Part shown: in pieces, positions 18,345 through 26,019 of the stretch
Layout: each line of letters starts with the position of its first letter
Numbering within the stretch: the first letter of the stretch is position 1
Assembly: GCA_902463725.1 (NCBI GenBank)
Contig: CABQGK010000013.1
Span: forward strand, 1 to 62,117
Reading direction: 5' to 3'
DNA: 62,117 nucleotides
Source: an uncultured Sutterella sp.
Lineage (GTDB): Bacteria > Pseudomonadota > Gammaproteobacteria > Burkholderiales > Burkholderiaceae_F
Notes under the pieces: generated by a model
Seen by the model: only the letters and a program-made list of their open reading frames with translations
What the model was told of the DNA's origin: nothing
Databases searched by the model: none
Position numbers and translations under genes: made by a program

Positions 18345-18462
18345 TCGGTACTGCTTTGCTTAGCGCGTGCGGTGTACGGAGGAGTTTAACGCACGCGCTC
18401 TGGACTTTTCGCGAGCCTTACACTCGCCGAAACTCCTCGCGTTTTTCTCTCCAGGACCAGGT

Positions 18463-20358
18463 ATGAAAGGGACGATCCTGCGTTTTTTTAAGAGCCTTTC
18501 GGCTCGGTTGCTTTTGTTGACCTTCATTTGGGTAAGCTTCATCTCAGTGCTTGTTGGGTACACGATGCTACTCAACTGGCAGCTCGAAGCCTCTTCTGCC
18601 GCAACGAAGGCCATTAATAACATGCGCTACCACACGTTCCGTGTGGCAATCTTTACTGGTCCCATCTACACGGCGGATACCTTTGAGGAGGAAGTGCACA
18701 AGCTCAACCAAAGCTACGAAACCCTCAAAAAAGGGGATCCTTGGCAGCCCTTGATGTTACCGCCTGGGGAAAAAATCCAGACCGAATTTGAAGAAGTTCG
18801 CATCGAATGGTTTGATAAGCTACTGCCGCGTTTACGCCGTGCACGAGATGCACATGAGGCAGTCAGCATCGATAGTACCGATCGCATGGTCTCGTTGCTC
18901 TCGGATTTGACGCAGGCCGTCGAAGGTGATCGCGCGTACTATCTCTGGCAGCTGCGGTATCTGCAAATCTCGCTCATCATCATGGCGATTTGCTCGCTAT
19001 TTGTGATTATGTTCCTTTTGTTGCGGTGGGTCATCCGCCCCGTGGATCGTTTGGGTAACGCGATTCATAAGCTGAGCTCGGGGGATTTAACAGCACGCGT
19101 TGAGGGCTGCCGTGAGGATGAGATTGGGCAGATTGCTCAGGGCTTTAATCTGATGGCCGAACGCCTCAAGGACAGTCACGATAACCTCGAGCAAAAGGTC
19201 GCAGAAAAGACAAAGAGCGTAGAGGAAAAAAATACCTACCTCGCCCAGCTCTATGAAATGACAGCGTTCTTTGCGCAGCAGCGCAGTCAAGAGGAAATCA
19301 TCGAGGGCTTTGTCTCGCGCATTATCCATAACGCTAGTGCAGATGCTTGCACGGTGCACGTCATCGATGAAAGCTCTGGATTGACGCAACTAGCGGCCGC
19401 CGATGGCATCAGTGGCGATTTGCTCTATAAGCTCTCGCGCCTTAAAAAGGACGATGAGCTTGTGCGTGGGATTCTCGATAAAACCTATCCTGTGTGCCTG
19501 CATCTACGTGATGTGGATAATCCGCTTTCGGAGAGTGTGCGTGCGCAGGGCTTTAACGTGGTGTATTGCTTCCAGATTCGCTCCACCTCGGGCGACCTCG
19601 GGGTGTATTCACTCTTTTTCAAGTCGGGACCGCGGCTCACTACGCAGCTTGTGCGACTGCTTAAGAACTTTGCCTCGCATTTTGGTGCTGCGCTTGAAAA
19701 CGCACGCCTCAACGAGCGTGACAGCCAGTTTGCTGTTATTCAAGAACGCCAGCTCCTTGCGCAAGGTTTGCACGACTCGATTGCACAGGCACTCTCCTAC
19801 CTCAACTTGCAAGTGCAATTCCTCACTGAGGCCATTCAGCACAATGATACCGCGCTGCGCGACGACAGCCTCGCGTCGATTCGCAAAGGTGTGCAGGAGT
19901 GCTATGAGGATGTGCGCGAGCTGCTTTTGAATTTCCGTGAACGCCTGCATAAAGAAGACTTTATTGAGGGCGTGCAGACGGTGATTAAACGCTTTGAGGG
20001 TCAGGCGCACGTTAAGACGAAACTCTCGGTTACGGATCGCGGCATTGGATTGACGCCGAGACAGAAGCTACAGGTCATCTTCATCATTCAAGAAGCGCTC
20101 TCGAACGTGCGTAAACATGCGCATGCATCCAATGTGCTCATCACGATTCAGAATACGGAGGATTTGCGCGTCAACATTCTTGACGATGGTGTTGGGCTGG
20201 ATGAGGCGCTCGTGGAGGCCCGTAAAGGTCAGCATGTGGGGCTCTCGATCATGGCTGAGCGTGCCAAGCGTATTGGCGCCACACTTAGTGTTGAGCGTGC
20301 GAGTCCAGAGGGTGGCACGATGGTCTCGCTCTTTTTGGATAGGGAAGCGCGCCACTAA
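18463..20358 (+). CDS. NarX-type sensor histidine kinase (HisKA_3 class)
   Basis: A 631-residue membrane sensor. Order: first membrane segment (about 13-35), periplasmic helical sensor region with a NarX/PilJ-like stretch (AINNMRYHTFRVAIFTG), second segment (about 167-190), HAMP domain, GAF-like domain (about 285-410), then a HisKA_3 dimerisation domain with the phospho-accepting His437 in QGLHDSIAQAL, and a HATPase with SNVRKHAHA and DDGVGLDE. NarX-like kinases sense nitrate or related signals through the periplasmic helices. No response regulator lies beside it; it is followed by two terminators. It might co-transcribe with parC (118-base gap). The start at 18463 puts the first membrane segment at the N-terminus. 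Confidence 0.88.
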   Translation: MKGTILRFFKSLSARLLLLTFIWVSFISVLVGYTMLLNWQLEASSAATKAINNMRYHTFRVAIFTGPIYTADTFEEEVHKLNQSYETLKKGDPWQPLMLPPGEKIQTEFEEVRIEWFDKLLPRLRRARDAHEAVSIDSTDRMVSLLSDLTQAVEGDRAYYLWQLRYLQISLIIMAICSLFVIMFLLLRWVIRPVDRLGNAIHKLSSGDLTARVEGCREDEIGQIAQGFNLMAERLKDSHDNLEQKVAEKTKSVEEKNTYLAQLYEMTAFFAQQRSQEEIIEGFVSRIIHNASADACTVHVIDESSGLTQLAAADGISGDLLYKLSRLKKDDELVRGILDKTYPVCLHLRDVDNPLSESVRAQGFNVVYCFQIRSTSGDLGVYSLFFKSGPRLTTQLVRLLKNFASHFGAALENARLNERDSQFAVIQERQLLAQGLHDSIAQALSYLNLQVQFLTEAIQHNDTALRDDSLASIRKGVQECYEDVRELLLNFRERLHKEDFIEGVQTVIKRFEGQAHVKTKLSVTDRGIGLTPRQKLQVIFIIQEALSNVRKHAHASNVLITIQNTEDLRVNILDDGVGLDEALVEARKGQHVGLSIMAERAKRIGATLSVERASPEGGTMVSLFLDREARH

Positions 20359-20372
20359 GACGCCTGACGCAC

Positions 20373-20416
20373 AACGCCCCACAGGTTCCGCTGACTTGTG
20401 GGGCGTTAGAATTTTT
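20373..20416 (+). terminator. terminator after sensor kinase
   Basis: AACGCCCCACA (20373-20383) pairs with TGTGGGGCGTT (20397-20407), followed by AGAATTTTT. Confidence 0.8.
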
Positions 20417-20419
20417 GCC

Positions 20420-20440
20420 GCCGCCCTTTGGGGCGGCTTT
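20420..20440 (+). terminator. second hairpin terminator
   Basis: GCCGCCC and GGGCGGC form a compact stem followed by TTT, directly after the first terminator. Two terminators in a row separate the sensor kinase from the convergent aminotransferase. Confidence 0.5.
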
Positions 20441-20460
20441 CAAAGGAGGTTGATATCGCT

Positions 20461-21723
20461 TTAGAGACCGCGCTCTGCAATGAGGGCGCTAAGCGCCTTG
20501 CCGAGCGACTCGACCCCTGCGCGGATCTTCGACGATGGCACCGTCACAAAAGAGAGTCGGCAGTGATTGACCTCGGGGTTACTGCTGTAGAACGCGGCTC
20601 CTGGGACAAAGCCCACGGGGACATCGCTATCCAAAACGCGCTTTAGCAGATCTGCACTATCTAACCCCTTGGGGAGGTTGAGCCAAATGAACATGCCGCC
20701 AGAGGGCTTGGTCCAACTCACTGCGGGGTGCTTTGGCATAAAGCGCTCAAGGCTTTCCAGCATGACTTGGGCCTTTTCGCGGTAGAGCTTGCGAACATTG
20801 GGTAGGTGCGTTTCCAAGAGCCCTGCGTTGATAACACGCGCCGTCAGCAACTGCGTATAGGTGCTTGTGTGCAAGTCCATGTTGGTTTTGAGTTGCTGCA
20901 GCGCCGCGAGCACGTGCTTCGGGCCACAGATGTAGCCAAGACGAAGCCCAGGAGAAAGGATCTTACTCATCGTGCCGAGTCGCAGAGTGCGCTCTGGCGC
21001 AAAGGCGCGAAGCGACTTTGGTGGCTCATCGCCATAGTAGAGCTCCCCATAGGGGTTGTCTTCAATGAGCCAAAAGTCATATTCACGCGCTTTCTCGGCG
21101 AGCGCTTCACGGCGCACTTCCGAGATCGTACGTCCCGACGGATTCTGGAAAGTAGGCATCACGTAAGCAAAACGCGCGCCACGAGCCTCTTCGCCAATGG
21201 ATTCTGGCACCAAGCCTTCTGCGTCCGAAACCATATCGACAATCTCAGGACGGCAGAGTTCAAACGCTAAGAGCGCGCCGAGATAGGTGGGACGTTCGAC
21301 CATGATTTTGTCGCCTGGATCAATAAAAGCACGAGCCACCAAGTCAAGGGCTTGCTGAGAACCGCTCACAATCATGACTTCGTCAGCGCTTGTAGGAACG
21401 CCAGCGCGCGTCTCATACGTTGCAATCGCGTTGCGTAGACTTGCCATGCCTGCCACAGCCGAGTACTGCAGTGCGGTCAGCGCCTCGCTTTCGAGCGTCT
21501 GGTCAGCAGCTTCCTGAATTGCCTTGACAGGGAAGCCTTCCGGCGAGGGAAGACCACCTGCGAAGCTAATGACTTCAGGGCGGTTGGCCAGTGCGAGGAT
21601 CTGGGCAATCACAGACGTGGCTTTAGGTTGGCCGATCGTGCTATAGGTCGGCGTCACGCATTTTTGGCAGGACGAGTCGTTCATAAGCATATTCCCAGAA
21701 AAGGAGTTTGTTCGCGTCGCCAT
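20461..21723 (-). CDS. PLP-dependent aminotransferase, class I/II (2-aminoadipate/LysN-like)
   Basis: A 420-residue fold-type I aminotransferase. It shows SFAGGLPSPEGFP near the N-terminus, YSAVAGMASLRNAIA, the NPSG motif in MPTFQNPSGRTIS, the DNPYGELYY aspartate contacting PLP, the Schiff-base lysine in LGTMSKILSPGLRLGY, and the C-terminal Arg in NHCRLSFV. This pattern matches the LysN/ARO8-like subgroup that includes 2-aminoadipate and aromatic or branched-chain aminotransferases. The substrate is uncertain. The start at 21723 is preceded by AAGGA; a longer frame to 21750 lacks support. No MocR-type DNA-binding domain is present, so it is a free enzyme. Confidence 0.85.
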   Translation of the reverse strand: MATRTNSFSGNMLMNDSSCQKCVTPTYSTIGQPKATSVIAQILALANRPEVISFAGGLPSPEGFPVKAIQEAADQTLESEALTALQYSAVAGMASLRNAIATYETRAGVPTSADEVMIVSGSQQALDLVARAFIDPGDKIMVERPTYLGALLAFELCRPEIVDMVSDAEGLVPESIGEEARGARFAYVMPTFQNPSGRTISEVRREALAEKAREYDFWLIEDNPYGELYYGDEPPKSLRAFAPERTLRLGTMSKILSPGLRLGYICGPKHVLAALQQLKTNMDLHTSTYTQLLTARVINAGLLETHLPNVRKLYREKAQVMLESLERFMPKHPAVSWTKPSGGMFIWLNLPKGLDSADLLKRVLDSDVPVGFVPGAAFYSSNPEVNHCRLSFVTVPSSKIRAGVESLGKALSALIAERGL

Positions 21724-21851
21724 CGGGTCCTTGGGCGACAGGTGAAGCACCCTTTTTTCGAGGGTGGTCTATCCATTGTAGGCTTAGCAAACGCTTTATC
21801 CTTATGGGATTTCAAAGAATTTGTAGGGGTATCTGTAGTGGGTCAGACTTA

Positions 21852-21945
21852 CTAGGCACAACCTGCTATTGGGTAGTGCCTAGCGAGCGAGTGTGAAGAG
21901 AGCAGTGCGGCTACGCTGTGAGTGTCTCTCTGTTAGCGTAAGCCG
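21852..21945 (-). other. two inverted repeats between nth and the aminotransferase gene
   Basis: CTAGGCAC (21852-21859) pairs with GTGCCTAG (21876-21883), and CGGCTACGCT (21908-21917) pairs with AGCGTAAGCCG (21935-21945) with one bulge. Neither has a T-run. They could be a terminator-like structure at the end of the nth transcript or a leader of the aminotransferase gene. Confidence 0.35.
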
Positions 21946-21974
21946 CCTGTGCAGGCGTCCGAGGCTAGCGAGGT

Positions 21975-22652
21975 TTAGGCCTTTTTCTTGGAGAGGACTG
22001 GCGGAATCAAATCTTTGAGGCGCTCGGCTTTTTCCGGCGCGTTACAGAAGTCGGCGATCACACAGCGTTCACACTCGGGGCTACGTGCTTTACAGACGTA
22101 ACGGCCGTGTAAAAGAATCCAATGGTGGGCATTTTTTAGAAAGTCGCTTGGTACCGCTTTATAGAGAGCCTCTTCGACCTCATCAGGCGTTTTCCCTGGC
22201 GCAAATTGTGTGCGGTTTGCAACACGAAAGATGTGAGTATCAACCGCGATGCGTGGCTCCCCAAAGGCGACGTTGAGCACAACGTTGGCAGTCTTTCGTC
22301 CAACACCAGGAAGTTTGACGAGGCTATCAAAGTCTTGGGGCACTTCACCGCCATAGTCTCGTAGGAGCATTTCTGCCATGGCAATGATATGTTTGGCCTT
22401 GTTGCGATAAAGGCCTAGCGTTTGGATATAGGGGGTGATGCCTTCGACGCCGAGCGCGGCAATTTGTTGAGGGGTGTTGGCCACAGGGAAAAGTTTCGCG
22501 GTGGCAATATTGACTCCCTTGTCCGTGCTTTGCGCAGAAAGGGCAACCGCCACGAGTAGCTCGTAGGGCGTTTGCCAGTTGAGTTCGCTTTTTGGGTCAG
22601 GATGCGCTTCGGCAAGCCGTTTCATGAATTCGACGCGATCGGCTTTTTTCAT
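21975..22652 (-). CDS. nth: endonuclease III, iron-sulfur DNA glycosylase/AP lyase
   Basis: A 225-residue base-excision-repair enzyme removing oxidised pyrimidines. The helix-hairpin-helix LPGVGRKTANVVLN contains the catalytic lysine, and the catalytic aspartate lies in AVDTHIFRVANR. The C-terminal [4Fe-4S] loop C-X6-C-X2-C-X5-C is intact (CKARSPECERCVIADFC). AAGGAG lies upstream of the ATG. It starts 26 bases after the rsxB-like gene on the same strand, so it is the last gene of an apparent four-gene redox operon. Confidence 0.96.
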   Translation of the reverse strand: MKKADRVEFMKRLAEAHPDPKSELNWQTPYELLVAVALSAQSTDKGVNIATAKLFPVANTPQQIAALGVEGITPYIQTLGLYRNKAKHIIAMAEMLLRDYGGEVPQDFDSLVKLPGVGRKTANVVLNVAFGEPRIAVDTHIFRVANRTQFAPGKTPDEVEEALYKAVPSDFLKNAHHWILLHGRYVCKARSPECERCVIADFCNAPEKAERLKDLIPPVLSKKKA

Positions 22653-22678
22653 CGGTATCTCCTTGATGTGTGGCGCGA

Positions 22679-23293
22679 TTAGGGGGCGGTCTTTGTGTTG
22701 CGCGCTTTGGCCATGACGGCAGCAAGTAGGGCGCTTTTGGCGTTGGGGTTGGCTGCGCCAAGCGCTTCAAGTCTTGCGGCGTCAGCTCGCTCTTGCGCAG
22801 CAAGACGAGTGCGTCGTGCCCGAAAGGCATCGCGGGCACGATGCGCTTGTTCAGTGCCCCATTCAGCGCCATTTTCCACCATGTCAATGCAGTCGACAGG
22901 GCAGGCGGGTAAACAGAGTGAGCACCCCGTACAGCGAGGTTCAATCACACCGTGTAGATGCTTGGGAGCGCCAGCAATCGCATCCGTTGGACAGACTTTG
23001 ATGCACCAGCTACAGCCGATACAGCGCTTGACATCGATGCGTGCGACCGCAAAAGGCAGTTCTACCCCAAACTCCGGATCGAGTGGCACAGCTGTTTTAT
23101 GAAGCAGTGCAGCAAGTCGCTCAATGCCCGCTGCGCCCCCAGGGGCACAACGGTTAAAGGGGAGTTTATCCATGACAATGGCACGCGCGTAGGCCTCACA
23201 GCCCTCTGTGCCACACTGTCGGCATTGGGTCTGCGGAAGACAGTCGTCGATCGCAGCAATAAGTGCTTGCTCGTGGCGAGTGGGTTCCCTCAC
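22679..23293 (-). CDS. rsxB: RsxB/RnfB-like electron-transfer ferredoxin
   Basis: A 204-residue iron-sulfur protein. The N-terminal four-cysteine domain typical of RnfB is present (cysteines near residues 18-49, including CRQCGTEGC and FNRCAPGG), followed by two [4Fe-4S] ferredoxin motifs (CIGCSWCIKVCP and CTGCSLCLPACP). It lacks the N-terminal membrane helix of E. coli RsxB, so it is probably soluble. The start is GTG, with AAGGAGG seven bases away that overlaps the stop codon of the upstream reductase gene. No other rsx/rnf subunit gene is in the window. In E. coli, nth is the last gene of the rsx operon, so this adjacency looks like a remnant or reduced version of that order. Confidence 0.88.
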   Translation of the reverse strand: MREPTRHEQALIAAIDDCLPQTQCRQCGTEGCEAYARAIVMDKLPFNRCAPGGAAGIERLAALLHKTAVPLDPEFGVELPFAVARIDVKRCIGCSWCIKVCPTDAIAGAPKHLHGVIEPRCTGCSLCLPACPVDCIDMVENGAEWGTEQAHRARDAFRARRTRLAAQERADAARLEALGAANPNAKSALLAAVMAKARNTKTAP

Positions 23294-23305
23294 GCAAATT
23301 CCTCC

Positions 23306-24034
23306 TTACCAAAGCGACTCAACAAGGAGCTGCCCAGGTTTTCCGAATCGGGGACTGACAAGACCGCGCGTCTTGAGCAATGCACGCATGTCACGGATGA
23401 AGTCAGGGTTGCCGCAGAGAAGCACTCGGGAGCGCTCAGCATTCAGCGGCTCTGCTGTGAGCGCTTCGAGTGTGCCTGACTCAATGAGCGCGGGAATGCG
23501 TCCCACGAGCGCCGAGGGCTCACGTGTGGTGGCCGCTGTCACCTTGAGTCGCGGATGCGCGGTGGCAAGCGCTTCGGCCTTGAGGCCCTCTGCTTCAGAG
23601 AGCGTGCGCGCTGAGAGCACGAGTTCAATACGCGACCAAGGTGCGATGTCTTCAGGGCTTTTCAGCAACGCGAGAAAAGGCGCGAGCCCTGCGCCAGTGG
23701 CGAAAAACCATAATGTATCGCCGCCCGGGATGCGCTCGGGGAGAAGATTGCCTTGCGCTTCACCGTCAAGGAGGACGTCACTGCCTTTTGGTAGGGCACA
23801 GAGCTTCGGTGAAAGCGTGCCGCCCTCGACACACTTGATCAGAAAACTGAGCACCTTGTCATGAGGGGCACTCGAGAGGGAGTAGGCACGAAAAACAGCT
23901 TCCTTACCACCGAGATCTAGACCGAGTCGCGCAAATTGCCCAGCACGCCAATCCCAGCCCTCTGGACGAGAGAATGTGAGAGAGTAAAGCGTTTCGGTAA
24001 TAGGCTTTTTATCAAGTAGAGTAATGCTCTTCAT
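23306..24034 (-). CDS. fpr: ferredoxin-NADP reductase
   Basis: A 242-residue FAD flavoprotein moving electrons between NADPH and ferredoxin or flavodoxin. The FAD-binding barrel shows FRAYSLSSAPHD, and the NADP domain shows FFATGAGLAPFLALL and LLCGNPDFIRDM. Length and motifs fit the bacterial Fpr class. The start at 24034 is by family alignment (MKSITLLDKKPITETLY) but has no clear Shine-Dalgarno. An in-frame ATG at 24154 has AGAGG just upstream and would add 40 Ser/Thr-rich residues. The true start is therefore unsettled. It lies between fdxA and rsxB on the same strand. Confidence 0.9.
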   Translation of the reverse strand: MKSITLLDKKPITETLYSLTFSRPEGWDWRAGQFARLGLDLGGKEAVFRAYSLSSAPHDKVLSFLIKCVEGGTLSPKLCALPKGSDVLLDGEAQGNLLPERIPGGDTLWFFATGAGLAPFLALLKSPEDIAPWSRIELVLSARTLSEAEGLKAEALATAHPRLKVTAATTREPSALVGRIPALIESGTLEALTAEPLNAERSRVLLCGNPDFIRDMRALLKTRGLVSPRFGKPGQLLVESLW

Positions 24035-24172
24035 AGCGGAGTGTGCCGGTGGGAGAGGAGAAAACGTGGCAGAGACGAAAGAGCTCGACTGCTCTTGACG
24101 TGTGCGCTTGGAGTCACTCAAGGGCGATGTGCGGCAGACGTAGCTGTCGCACATGACTTGCCTCTTGGCTGG

Positions 24173-24496
24173 TTAGCGCTTCAAGTACTTAATCTTACCG
24201 ACCATGCCTCGCCACTCGTCGGCATCATCGGGAGCGGGTTTACGGCGCGTGATGGAGGGCCATTCGCGAGCGAGTTCCGCATTGAGCTCGATGAATTCCT
24301 CCTGCCCCTCAGGGACATCCTCTTCGGCAAAAATTGCCGCTTCAGGACACTCAGGAATGCAGACCGCGCAGTCAATGCACTCGTCAGGGTCGATCACGAG
24401 GAAGTTGGGGCCTTCACGGAAGCAGTCCACCGGGCACACGTCCACACAGTCCGTGCGCTTGCAGCCGATGCAGGCTTCGCATACCACATGAGCCAT
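24173..24496 (-). CDS. fdxA: FdxA-type 7Fe ferredoxin
   Basis: A 107-residue ferredoxin with an N-terminal [3Fe-4S]/[4Fe-4S] region (CEACIGCKRTDCVDVCPVDC) and the second motif CIDCAVCIPECP, followed by the usual C-terminal extension of the FdxA family. GGAG precedes the ATG at 24496. It is first in the reverse-strand redox cluster and sits downstream of a promoter at 24767-24796 and a structured leader. Confidence 0.93.
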   Translation of the reverse strand: MAHVVCEACIGCKRTDCVDVCPVDCFREGPNFLVIDPDECIDCAVCIPECPEAAIFAEEDVPEGQEEFIELNAELAREWPSITRRKPAPDDADEWRGMVGKIKYLKR

Positions 24497-24683
24497 TATT
24501 GTCTCCAGAGATAGATGGTTTGTTGTTTGAGTTCGGGCATAGCCGCCCGTTAGAGCGGGAGCGTAACTCTGCTGAGACGCCATCCTGCGAGCCGATGAAT
24601 CCAGCGTCCAGGGCTTGGAAGCGTCTGCTAGAAGCCCAGTGTTCTCTGCGATGAGTTACCGCGTTGCGTGCCCTAGCTGTGAT

Positions 24684-24754
24684 GCTAGCAAGTAAGCTGA
24701 ACCCCTCCTCTTCGCTGAAGAGATAAGCGCCAGGGGCTTGCCAGCTCGTTTTTT
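24684..24754 (+). terminator. nested hairpin with T6 tract (+), structured leader (-)
   Basis: GCTAGCAAG and CCCCT (24684-24706, with a nine-base bulge) pair with AGGGGCTTGCCAGC (24732-24745). Inside is a perfect CTCTTC-GCT-GAAGAG stem. On the + strand the structure is followed by TTTTTT (24749-24754), like a terminator, though no + strand gene lies upstream. On the - strand it would be the first structure of the fdxA leader. Confidence 0.45.
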
Positions 24755-24766
24755 GAGTAGAGGAGC

Positions 24767-24796
24767 ATTTTAGACCTTTTTCCCGCCGCTTGTCAG
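24767..24796 (-). promoter_or_regulatory. promoter for fdxA cluster
   Basis: On the reverse strand, CTGACA (24791-24796), an 18-base spacer and TAAAAT (24767-24772). Orientation fits the fdxA-fpr-rsxB-nth cluster. Confidence 0.5.
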
Positions 24797-24843
24797 TCTC
24801 TTAGCCAAAGGAGAGTGGCGTAGCGCGATGAAAATACGTCAAA

Positions 24844-26019
24844 ATGAGTGGGTCAGACATTTTCCTGCTTGTAACGATCTTGAGTGACACAAAGACAAAC
24901 GATTCCGGCGATAAATTGAGTTACGGTCTTGTGCGTGATACGTCTCGGCGTATTGTGCACGTGGATCTAGACAGCTTTTTTGCCTCTGTCGAACAACGTG
25001 ATCATCCTGAGTTACGTGGGCTACCCATCGCTGTGGGTGGGCACGCGGACGGTCGTGGTGTGGTGGCTACGGCGAGCTACGAAGCACGCGCTTGGGGGGT
25101 GCGATCCGCGATGCCAGCACGGCAAGCGCGAGCGCTCTGCCCGTCAATCATTTTCGTGGAGCCGCGCATCAGCCACTACAAAGCCGTGAGTGAGCAGATT
25201 CACGAAATTTTTCATCGCTACACGGATCTCGTTGAAGGTATTAGCTTGGATGAGGCGTTTCTCGATGTCACAGTCAATAAGCGCGGGCTTGTGCTGGGCC
25301 TTGACGTTGCCCGTGCGATCAAAAGCGATATCCGCCGTGAACTCTCACTGGTGGCGAGTGCGGGCGTCTCTTATTGCAAATTTTTAGCCAAAATAGCCTC
25401 CGACTACCGTAAGCCTGACGGGCTTTGTGTGATACATCCCGATCGTGCGCAAGCCTTCATTGATCGGCTTCCTGTCGAAGACATTTGGGGCGTAGGGCCA
25501 GTGACGGCACAGCGCCTCAAAGGCCTCTCGGTGAGTACAGGGGCTGCGTTGCGTGCAATGCCGCTCTCACAACTTATTCAGCTTTTTGGCGAGCAAGGTG
25601 CGGATTTGTACCGATTTGCTCGGGGCATTGATGATCGGGAGGTTCGCCCATATCGTGAGCGTAAAAGCGTGAGCTGTGAGGAGACGGTGCAAAGCGATCT
25701 ACACACGCCCGACGAGGTACGTGAACTGCTTGGCCTTGTGGCGCAAGAGCTGGTTCGAAGGCTCGCAAAAAGCGGTTTCGTCGGGCGAACGCTCACTCTC
25801 AAACTTCGTCATGCCGACTTTGTGACGGTAAGCCGCGCTATGCGTGGCACAACGCCCTATGGGGTGGATCTCGCGCGTATCACTGAAGATGCGCTGAAAT
25901 TGTTGGCGGCTCTACCAATCCCCGTCAAAGGCATCCGATTGCTGGGGCTACGGGTTTCGAGCCCAGTGCAGGAGGACTCCCTCACGCCTGGGCTCTGGGA
26001 TGAGCTTAGCGACGATTGA
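24844..26019 (+). CDS. dinB: DNA polymerase IV (DinB, Y-family)
   Basis: A 391-residue translesion polymerase. The catalytic motifs are present: HVDLDSFFASVEQRD near residue 40 and GISLDEAFLDVT near residue 136. A helix-hairpin-helix thumb (VEDIWGVGPVTAQRLKGL) and the little-finger domain follow. The N-terminus is about 30 residues longer than usual. The ATG at 24844 lacks a good ribosome-binding site, so the true start may be a downstream non-ATG codon. No clear LexA box is visible. The last 14 bases overlap the end of the convergent membrane-protein gene. Confidence 0.93.
   Translation: MSGSDIFLLVTILSDTKTNDSGDKLSYGLVRDTSRRIVHVDLDSFFASVEQRDHPELRGLPIAVGGHADGRGVVATASYEARAWGVRSAMPARQARALCPSIIFVEPRISHYKAVSEQIHEIFHRYTDLVEGISLDEAFLDVTVNKRGLVLGLDVARAIKSDIRRELSLVASAGVSYCKFLAKIASDYRKPDGLCVIHPDRAQAFIDRLPVEDIWGVGPVTAQRLKGLSVSTGAALRAMPLSQLIQLFGEQGADLYRFARGIDDREVRPYRERKSVSCEETVQSDLHTPDEVRELLGLVAQELVRRLAKSGFVGRTLTLKLRHADFVTVSRAMRGTTPYGVDLARITEDALKLLAALPIPVKGIRLLGLRVSSPVQEDSLTPGLWDELSDD

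Larger units (their letters stand above)
24497..24843 (-). other. fdxA leader region between fdxA and dinB
   Basis: A 347-base gene-free stretch. It holds a reverse-strand promoter (24767-24796), a nested hairpin (24684-24754), and two imperfect direct copies of a CCAGGGGCTTG-like string (near 24608-24618 and 24731-24741). If the promoter is used, the transcript has about 260 bases of leader before the fdxA start. It could equally be a separate small RNA. Confidence 0.45.

Noticed and set aside
24497..24843. 6S RNA, 4.5S RNA or tmRNA in the fdxA-dinB spacer
   Set aside because: None of the diagnostic conserved sequences (for example the SRP tetraloop region or a tRNA-like end) is present; only an unidentified hairpin remains.
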